Position numbers and translations under genes: made by a program. This document shows positions 1 through 4,175 of a stretch of DNA of 5,754 bases, one piece after another (within the stretch, counting starts at the first letter, position 1; every line of letters starts with the position of its first letter). Source of the stretch: Gammaproteobacteria bacterium (lineage in GTDB: Bacteria > Pseudomonadota > Gammaproteobacteria > Chromatiales > Chromatiaceae); assembly GCA_024277555.1 (NCBI GenBank), contig JAJRUY010000284.1:1-5754 (forward strand), read 5' to 3'. The notes under the pieces were generated by a model. It made no database searches. It was not told the DNA's origin and saw only the letters and a list, made by a program, of their open reading frames with translations.

Positions 1-2
1 AC

Positions 3-116
3 AGTCTGTTCCAGGCTGCCAGAGCAAGGGCTCGGGGTTACCGGAATGACAGCACCTTCATTACCATGATTTACATGATTGCCAGCCCGGCAGGTTCTAT
101 ACTGAAATCCACATGA
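3..116 (+). CDS. Transposase C-terminus, ISL3-like (5' truncated by window edge)
   Basis: An open frame enters from the window edge and ends at the TGA at 114-116, giving 37 residues. The segment LFQAARARARGYRND followed by TFITMIYMIA resembles the C-terminal helix-rich end of ISL3-type DDE transposases (IS204/IS1001/IS1165 group), which act at the element's terminal repeats. The catalytic residues would lie upstream and cannot be seen. The position, a few bases before an ISL3-type terminus, supports the call. The family assignment rests on recalled sequence style and on the terminal repeat, not on an alignment. Confidence 0.6.
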   Translation, partial: SLFQAARARARGYRNDSTFITMIYMIASPAGSILKST

Positions 117-130
117 AACGTCGAAGAGCC
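113..130 (-). repeat. Putative terminal inverted repeat (right end) of the IS
   Basis: On the minus strand this reads GGCTCTTCGACGTTTCAT, starting at 130. The GGCTCTTC start is the usual one for ISL3-type termini. It overlaps the transposase stop codon by a few bases, as expected for a compact element. The matching left repeat is outside the window, so the inner boundary is approximate. Confidence 0.5.
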
Positions 131-152
131 CTTATATTGTTATTTCAGTGTC

Positions 153-172
153 CAGGTGAAATATCCGGGTTA
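153..172 (+). repeat. Degenerate copy of the terminal motif of the dispersed repeat
   Basis: This stretch matches the 3' end of repeat copy A (412-431) at 17 of 20 positions and in the same orientation: the core GGTGAAA, then AT, then CGGGTTA. No convincing match to the rest of the repeat is visible next to it. It may be an old or truncated copy of the same family, lying about 20 bases from the IS end. The match is short, so a chance resemblance is possible. Confidence 0.4.
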
Positions 173-356
173 GGTTCGGCGGCTATTTTTTCTTCTTCTG
201 TGGGATCAAGAGCTTGTGCAGGATTTGTGCTTCTATGTCAGGATCTGGGTAGAAGGTTTATTTGCATTGGGAGACGGTGGCCGGGAAACTCTTCGCCAAA
301 CGAGTATTCATTGTCCACAAGCAATGGTGCTTGTTATCCTTGGTCTTTAGAAAATG

Positions 357-430
357 GCTTTTGCCTGTTTCGAACAATCTGAACGAAAATCTCTCCAGGA
401 AAATCCGGATTCTGGTGAAACATGCGGGTT
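357..430 (+). repeat. Dispersed repeat copy A, in front of miaB
   Basis: Positions 369-430 are nearly identical to the reverse complement of 5615-5677, near the end of lnt: 58 of 62 aligned bases, one single-base indel, and all four substitutions are transitions. Weaker similarity extends left to about 357. The repeat starts with TTCGAACAATCTGAACG and ends with GGTGAAACATGCGGGTT. Its end contains an ATG (422) in frame with miaB, preceded by GGTG. Read on the minus strand, the copy can encode RDFRSDCS, the same peptide that copy B encodes in the lnt frame. No transposase is associated, so it behaves like a non-autonomous or REP/MITE-like element. The exact family is not recognised. Confidence 0.85.
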
Positions 431-496
431 AAGGAAGATGGCGCAATTTGTCTGGAAGTTATACAATTTCCGGCCATTCCTCATTATTTTATGTGT

Positions 497-1846
497 ATGC
501 CCGGCAAGCTGTATATCAAGACCTTTGGTTGTCAAATGAACGAGTACGACTCCAGCAAGATGGAGGATGTGCTGCGCGAGTCACACCACCTGGAAATTAC
601 CCCCGACCCCGAGGCGGCTGACGTGCTGCTGCTCAACACCTGCTCCATCCGGGAGAAGGCGCAGGAGAAGGTGTTTTCCCTGCTTGGCCGCTGGAAGGAC
701 TGGAAGCAGGAAAAGCCTGATCTGGTGATTGGCGTGGGCGGCTGTGTCGCCAGCCAGGAAGGTGAGGCAATTCGCAGCCGCGCACCTTTTGTCGATCTGG
801 TGTTCGGCCCCCAGACATTGCACCGCTTGCCGCAAATGCTGGATCAGCTGCGCGAACACAAGCAGCCGGTAGTAGATGTGCGCTTTCCCGAAATCGAAAA
901 ATTCGACTGTCTGCCCGAACCCCGAGCCGACGGCCCAAGCGCTTTTGTTTCCATCATGGAGGGTTGCTCCAAATACTGCACCTATTGCGTGGTGCCCTAT
1001 ACCCGGGGCACGGAAATCAGCCGCCCCTTCGATGATGTCATTACCGAAGTAGCCCAGCTCGCTGCCCAGGGCGTGCGCGAGGTGAACCTGCTGGGGCAGA
1101 ATGTAAATGCCTACCGCGGCCTGACCCACGATGGGGAGACCGCCGACCTGGCTCTGCTGATCCGCTATGTGGCGGCCATCGAGGGTATCGAGCGTATCCG
1201 TTTCACCACCTCCCATCCGGTGGAATTCTCTGACGGCCTGATCGATGTGTATGCTGATGTGCCGGAGCTGGTGAGCTTTTTGCACCTGCCGGTGCAGTCC
1301 GGCTCCGACCGCATCCTTCTGGCCATGAAGCGCAGCCACAGCGCCTTCGAATACAAACAAAAAATCCGCCGCCTGCGCCAGATCCGTCCGGACATCAGCA
1401 TCTCCTCGGATTTCATCGTGGGCTTCCCCGGCGAGACGGATGAGGATTTCGCCCACACCATGGCGCTCATCGACGAGATCGGTTTTGACCAGTCATTCAG
1501 CTTTATTTACAGCCGCCGCCCCGGCACGCCTGCCGCAGACTATGCCGACGACGTGCCCCATGAAGTGAAACAGGCGCGGCTCATGAAGTTGCAGCAGGCG
1601 ATCAACAGCAACGCCCAGCGCATCAGCCGCCAGATGGTGGATACAGTGCAGCGGGTGCTGGTGGAACGCCATGCACGCAAGGATGCCAGTGAACTGGCGG
1701 GGCGCACGGAAAACAACCGGGTGGTGAATTTTGCCGCCCCCGTATCCCTCATCGGGCAGTTTGTGGATGTACGCATCACGGGCGCCCTACCCAATTCACT
1801 ACGCGGAGAACTGTTGGACGAGACCGCTGCTGCGGCCACCGCCTGA
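497..1846 (+). CDS. miaB: tRNA-2-methylthio-N6-dimethylallyladenosine synthase MiaB
   Basis: Radical-SAM methylthiotransferase that converts i6A37 to ms2i6A37 in tRNAs reading UNN codons, using two [4Fe-4S] clusters. From the ATG at 497 it is 449 residues (E. coli MiaB has 474). The N-terminal UPF0004 domain begins KLYIKTFGCQMN and carries the three cysteines of the auxiliary cluster, C12, C49 and C83. The radical-SAM domain follows, with the CSKYCTYC motif (C157, C161, C164). The C-terminal TRAM domain covers about 378-441. Start choice: the family begins almost directly at the KLYIKTFGCQMN block, so 497 (or 491, two codons earlier) fits best. An in-frame ATG at 422 would add 25 non-conserved residues and lies in repeat A. 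It does have a weak GGTG ribosome site, while 491 and 497 have none that is clear. First gene of the operon, 7 bp before the PhoH gene. Confidence 0.96.
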   Translation: MPGKLYIKTFGCQMNEYDSSKMEDVLRESHHLEITPDPEAADVLLLNTCSIREKAQEKVFSLLGRWKDWKQEKPDLVIGVGGCVASQEGEAIRSRAPFVDLVFGPQTLHRLPQMLDQLREHKQPVVDVRFPEIEKFDCLPEPRADGPSAFVSIMEGCSKYCTYCVVPYTRGTEISRPFDDVITEVAQLAAQGVREVNLLGQNVNAYRGLTHDGETADLALLIRYVAAIEGIERIRFTTSHPVEFSDGLIDVYADVPELVSFLHLPVQSGSDRILLAMKRSHSAFEYKQKIRRLRQIRPDISISSDFIVGFPGETDEDFAHTMALIDEIGFDQSFSFIYSRRPGTPAADYADDVPHEVKQARLMKLQQAINSNAQRISRQMVDTVQRVLVERHARKDASELAGRTENNRVVNFAAPVSLIGQFVDVRITGALPNSLRGELLDETAAAATA

Positions 1847-1853
1847 AGACTGT

Positions 1854-2843
1854 ATGACGACCGCCCTGGCATCTGACCATCCCGAATCTCTGGATCTTGT
1901 TCTGGAACCTGAAAACAACGAACGATTGCGCAACGTCTGCGGCCAGCTGGATGAACATCTGCGCCAGCTGGAGGCGCGCCTGGGCATCGAAATCAACAAC
2001 CGGGGCAACCATTTTCACCTGATTGGCACGCCGGAAGCGGTGCAGGCCGGGGCGGAGCTGTTGCAGAAGCTGTACCTGGTCACCGGGAAGGAGGTTCTCA
2101 CTCCTGCGGCTGTGCATCTCTACCTGCAGGAATCCGGCATAGAAGAGCTGTTGCAGACAGCCGACTCCGACCTGCCGGAAATCGTCATCAAGACCAGGCG
2201 CGGCCTGGTGCGCGGGCGCGGCCTTCATCAAAAAGAATACCTGCACCGGGTAATGAAGCACGACATCAACTTTGGCGTAGGGCCTGCGGGTACGGGCAAG
2301 ACCTATCTGGCAGTAGCCTGCGCCATAGATGCCCTGGAATGCGACCAGGTGCGCCGCATCATACTGGTGCGCCCGGCGGTGGAAGCCGGTGAGCGCCTGG
2401 GTTTCCTGCCCGGCGATTTGGCGCAGAAAATCGACCCCTATCTGCGACCCCTCTATGATGCCCTGTATGAAATGCTGGGCTTTGAGCGCGTACACAAGCT
2501 GGTGGAGCGCAATGTCATCGAGATTGCCCCCCTGGCCTATATGCGCGGGCGCACCCTGAACGAATCCTTCATCATTCTGGACGAAGCCCAGAACACTACC
2601 CCGGAACAAATGAAAATGTTCCTCACCCGTATCGGCTTCGGTTCCACTGCGGTGATCACCGGCGATGTCACCCAGGTGGATCTGCCGCGCCATCAGCGCT
2701 CCGGTCTGCGCCAGGCCACGGAAATCCTGGCCAAAGTGGAAGGCATCAGCTTTACCTTCTTCAACGCCAGGGACGTGGTGCGCCATCCCCTGGTGCAAAA
2801 AGTGGTGCAGGCCTACAACCGCCATGAGAATATCGAAGAATGA
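1854..2843 (+). CDS. ybeZ: PhoH-family ATPase (YbeZ type)
   Basis: Cytoplasmic P-loop ATPase of the PhoH/YbeZ family, 329 residues, a normal family length. Residues from about 10 to 125 match the KH-like N-terminal part of PhoH proteins (nucleic-acid binding inferred). The ATPase domain follows, with Walker A GPAGTGKT at 143-150 and Walker B FIILDEAQN at 239-247. The conserved block VITGDVTQVDLP is also present. Known: E. coli YbeZ interacts with YbeY and is implicated in rRNA processing and stress response. The direct activity is not settled, and helicase or RNase-linked roles have been proposed. The ATG at 1854 follows the miaB stop by 7 bp. Earlier in-frame starts lie inside miaB and precede the usual N-terminus, so they were not used. 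Shine-Dalgarno is weak, and coupling to miaB translation is likely. Confidence 0.94.
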   Translation: MTTALASDHPESLDLVLEPENNERLRNVCGQLDEHLRQLEARLGIEINNRGNHFHLIGTPEAVQAGAELLQKLYLVTGKEVLTPAAVHLYLQESGIEELLQTADSDLPEIVIKTRRGLVRGRGLHQKEYLHRVMKHDINFGVGPAGTGKTYLAVACAIDALECDQVRRIILVRPAVEAGERLGFLPGDLAQKIDPYLRPLYDALYEMLGFERVHKLVERNVIEIAPLAYMRGRTLNESFIILDEAQNTTPEQMKMFLTRIGFGSTAVITGDVTQVDLPRHQRSGLRQATEILAKVEGISFTFFNARDVVRHPLVQKVVQAYNRHENIEE

Positions 2844-3298
2844 ATTCGGAGCTGGAAATCCAGATTGCAAGCAAGGAAAAACATTTGCCTTCGGAGGGAG
2901 CGCTTCGGCAGTGGGCGCAGATTGCGCTGGAGCAGGATGGGGCGGATGCCGGAGTAGTCATCCGTATTGTGGATGAAGAAGAAAGCCGTCGGCTCAACGA
3001 CAAATACCGGGACAGGGACAAGCCCACCAATGTCCTGTCCTTTCCTTTTGAGGCGCCTCCCGGGGTGCCAGTAAACCATATTGGCGATCTGGTAGTGTGC
3101 GCTCCCCTGGTCTCTGCACAGGCCATAGCCCAGGGCAAACCACTGGAACATCACTGGGCGCATATGATTGTCCACGGTATCCTGCATCTGCGGGGCTACG
3201 ACCACATGACCGAGGAAGATGCCGAGCGCATGGAATCTCTGGAGCGGAATTTGCTGCAGAGCATGGGCATTCCTGATCCCTATAGTGAAACACAATGA
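2840..3298 (+). CDS. ybeY: Endoribonuclease YbeY (rRNA maturation factor)
   Basis: Zinc-dependent single-strand endoribonuclease of the UPF0054 family, 152 residues (E. coli YbeY has 155). It is needed for 16S rRNA 3'-end maturation and 70S ribosome quality control. The metal site is complete: HGILHLRGYDH gives the H-x3-H-x5-H triad at H112, H116 and H122. The preceding conserved segments LNDKYRDRDKPTNVLSFPF (residues 52-70) and IGDLVVC are intact, including the conserved arginine region near R57/R59. The ATG overlaps the phoH TGA as ATGA (2840-2843), implying translational coupling with its partner YbeZ. A second ATGA links it to corC. Confidence 0.97.
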   Translation: MNSELEIQIASKEKHLPSEGALRQWAQIALEQDGADAGVVIRIVDEEESRRLNDKYRDRDKPTNVLSFPFEAPPGVPVNHIGDLVVCAPLVSAQAIAQGKPLEHHWAHMIVHGILHLRGYDHMTEEDAERMESLERNLLQSMGIPDPYSETQ

Positions 3299-4140
3299 AC
3301 GATAACGTCCCCCCAAAACCTTCATCCCTGCGCCGCTTCCTCAGTCGGCTGCTCAAGCCGCTGGTGCAAACAGAACCGGAAAACCGCGAGCAACTGGTGC
3401 AGGTTCTCAAGCAGGCGCGCACCCGCCATCTGATGGACGGAGAAGCGCTTTCCATGATGGAGGCGGTGCTGCAGGTTTCCGAACTGCGGGTACGCGACAT
3501 CATGATTCCCCGGGCGCGCATGGTGGTGGTGGAAAGGGATAAACCCGTGGAGGAGCTGCTGCCTGTCATCATCGAATCCGCACATTCCCGCTTCCCTGTC
3601 ATCGGCGATGATCGCAGCGAAGTGGTAGGCATCCTCCTGGCCAAAGACTTGTTGCAATACTGCGGGCAGGACAGCCCCACATTCAATATGCGCGATGTGT
3701 TGCGCTCTGCAGTGTTCGTGCCGGAGAGCAAGCGCCTGAACGTCCTGCTCAAGGAATTCCGTCTCAGCCGCAACCACATGGCCATCGTCATTGACGAATA
3801 TGGCGGCGCTGCCGGGCTGATTACCATCGAGGACGTGCTGGAGCAAATCGTCGGGGAAATCGAGGATGAATATGACTTCGACGAAGGTGCATACATACTC
3901 AAGCGGGGCAAGGATCTGTACACCGCCAAGGCTCATACTACCATCGAGGATTTCAACGAGTTCTTCGGTACCGAGTTTGACGATGAGGATTATGACACCA
4001 TCGGCGGCATGGTGGTCAACGCCTTGGGCCACCTCCCCCAGCGTGGAGAAGTCGCCGAAATCGGTGATTTTCGATTCACCGTGGTGCGGGCCGACAGCCG
4101 CAAGGTGCGCTTGCTGAATATCGAGCGCCTGCCGGGCTGA
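3295..4140 (+). CDS. corC: CorC/YbeX-type CBS-pair transporter-associated protein
   Basis: Soluble CBS-domain protein of 281 residues (E. coli YbeX has 292). A short basic N-terminal region is followed by VRDIMIPR (66-73), which opens the first CBS motif (about 70-125). The second CBS motif, about 135-190, includes HMAIVIDEYGGAAGLITIED. The CorC_HlyC domain covers about 205-278. There are no membrane helices, so it is the short cytoplasmic form without the DUF21 membrane domain. Known: CorC was linked to Co/Mg efflux with CorA, and E. coli YbeX also to ribosome metabolism. CBS pairs often bind adenine nucleotides, but the ligand here is not shown. It starts on an ATGA overlap with ybeY (3295-3298) and ends 35 bp before lnt. 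Confidence 0.94.
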   Translation: MNDNVPPKPSSLRRFLSRLLKPLVQTEPENREQLVQVLKQARTRHLMDGEALSMMEAVLQVSELRVRDIMIPRARMVVVERDKPVEELLPVIIESAHSRFPVIGDDRSEVVGILLAKDLLQYCGQDSPTFNMRDVLRSAVFVPESKRLNVLLKEFRLSRNHMAIVIDEYGGAAGLITIEDVLEQIVGEIEDEYDFDEGAYILKRGKDLYTAKAHTTIEDFNEFFGTEFDDEDYDTIGGMVVNALGHLPQRGEVAEIGDFRFTVVRADSRKVRLLNIERLPG

Positions 4141-4143
4141 CCA

Positions 4144-4160
4144 TTGGTGCGCTGCACCAA
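4144..4160 (+). other. Short perfect hairpin between corC and lnt
   Basis: TTGGTGC (4144-4150) and GCACCAA (4154-4160) form a perfect 7-bp stem with a 3-base GCT loop, starting 3 bases after the corC stop. ATTGGT (4143-4148) could instead pair with ACCAAT (4162-4167), so two exclusive structures are possible. No T tract follows, so it does not look like an intrinsic terminator. It may tune lnt translation or protect mRNA; this is inference. It is the only gap in the operon longer than 10 bp. Confidence 0.45.
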
Positions 4161-4175
4161 AACCAATTCAGCCAA

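Larger units (their letters stand above)
1..130 (+). mobile_element. Right end of an ISL3-family-like insertion sequence (partial)
   Basis: The first 130 bases look like the 3' part of an insertion sequence whose left part lies outside the window. Seen: a transposase-like C-terminus ending at a TGA at 114-116, and just after it GAAGAGCC at 123-130. Read inward from the end this is GGCTCTTC, the start typical of ISL3-family terminal inverted repeats. Known: ISL3 elements place the transposase stop close to the right end and make 8-bp target duplications in AT-rich DNA. Inferred: the element ends at 130 (or 131) and the AT-rich octamer at 131-138 is the target duplication. The left end is not visible, so completeness cannot be judged. 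Confidence 0.6.
131..496. other. Gene-free leader between the IS end and miaB
   Basis: About 365 bases with no convincing gene. An 89-codon frame at 113-382 starts inside the IS terminus, has low-complexity Ser/Gly/Cys-rich content and matches nothing I recognise. The identifiable contents are a probable 8-bp IS target duplication (131-138), a degenerate repeat motif (153-172) and repeat copy A (357-430). The miaB operon promoter should lie here or in the IS, but no box pair with good spacing stands out. The stretch from 430 to 490 is AT-rich with no strong Shine-Dalgarno sequence. The AT content differs clearly from the operon and suggests relic or mobile DNA. Confidence 0.5.

Noticed and set aside
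70..103. Possible sigma70 promoter: TTTACA (70-75) or TTGCCA (79-84) with TATACT (98-103)
   Set aside because: Each box matches consensus at 5 of 6 positions, but the spacers are 22 and 13 bases, outside the usual 16-18 range. It lies inside the transposase coding end.
85..169. Apparent palindrome: CCCGG (86-90) with CCGGG (165-169), and ACTGAAAT (101-108) with ATTTCAGT (142-149)
   Set aside because: The arms fall on opposite sides of the probable IS end at 130, so they most likely have different origins. The segments between the two short matches do not pair.
190..300. Minus-strand frame reading PDPDIEAQILHKLLIPQKKKK before a TAG, like the end of a broken gene
   Set aside because: Only about 22 codons are open before an upstream stop, and no family is recognised. 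It is too short to call a pseudogene.
260..300. Possible inverted partner of copy A upstream of it, as B and C are paired
   Set aside because: Only scattered matches (CCGGGAAA, CTTCG) near the expected place, about half identity, not better than chance by eye.
438..539. 33-codon open frame starting at ATG 438 after AAGGAA, as a possible leader peptide of miaB
   Set aside because: The Shine-Dalgarno-like AAGGAA is only one base from the ATG, too close to work well. The frame overlaps miaB out of phase and the peptide shows no recognisable leader feature.
581..1456. Long minus-strand open frame (291 codons) opposite miaB; similar long antisense frames at 1776-2870, 2994-3929 and 4440-5480
   Set aside because: They lie wholly or almost wholly opposite strongly conserved genes with clear catalytic motifs, and their translations show no recognisable domains and shadow-like composition. 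They are by-products of codon bias in GC-rich genes.
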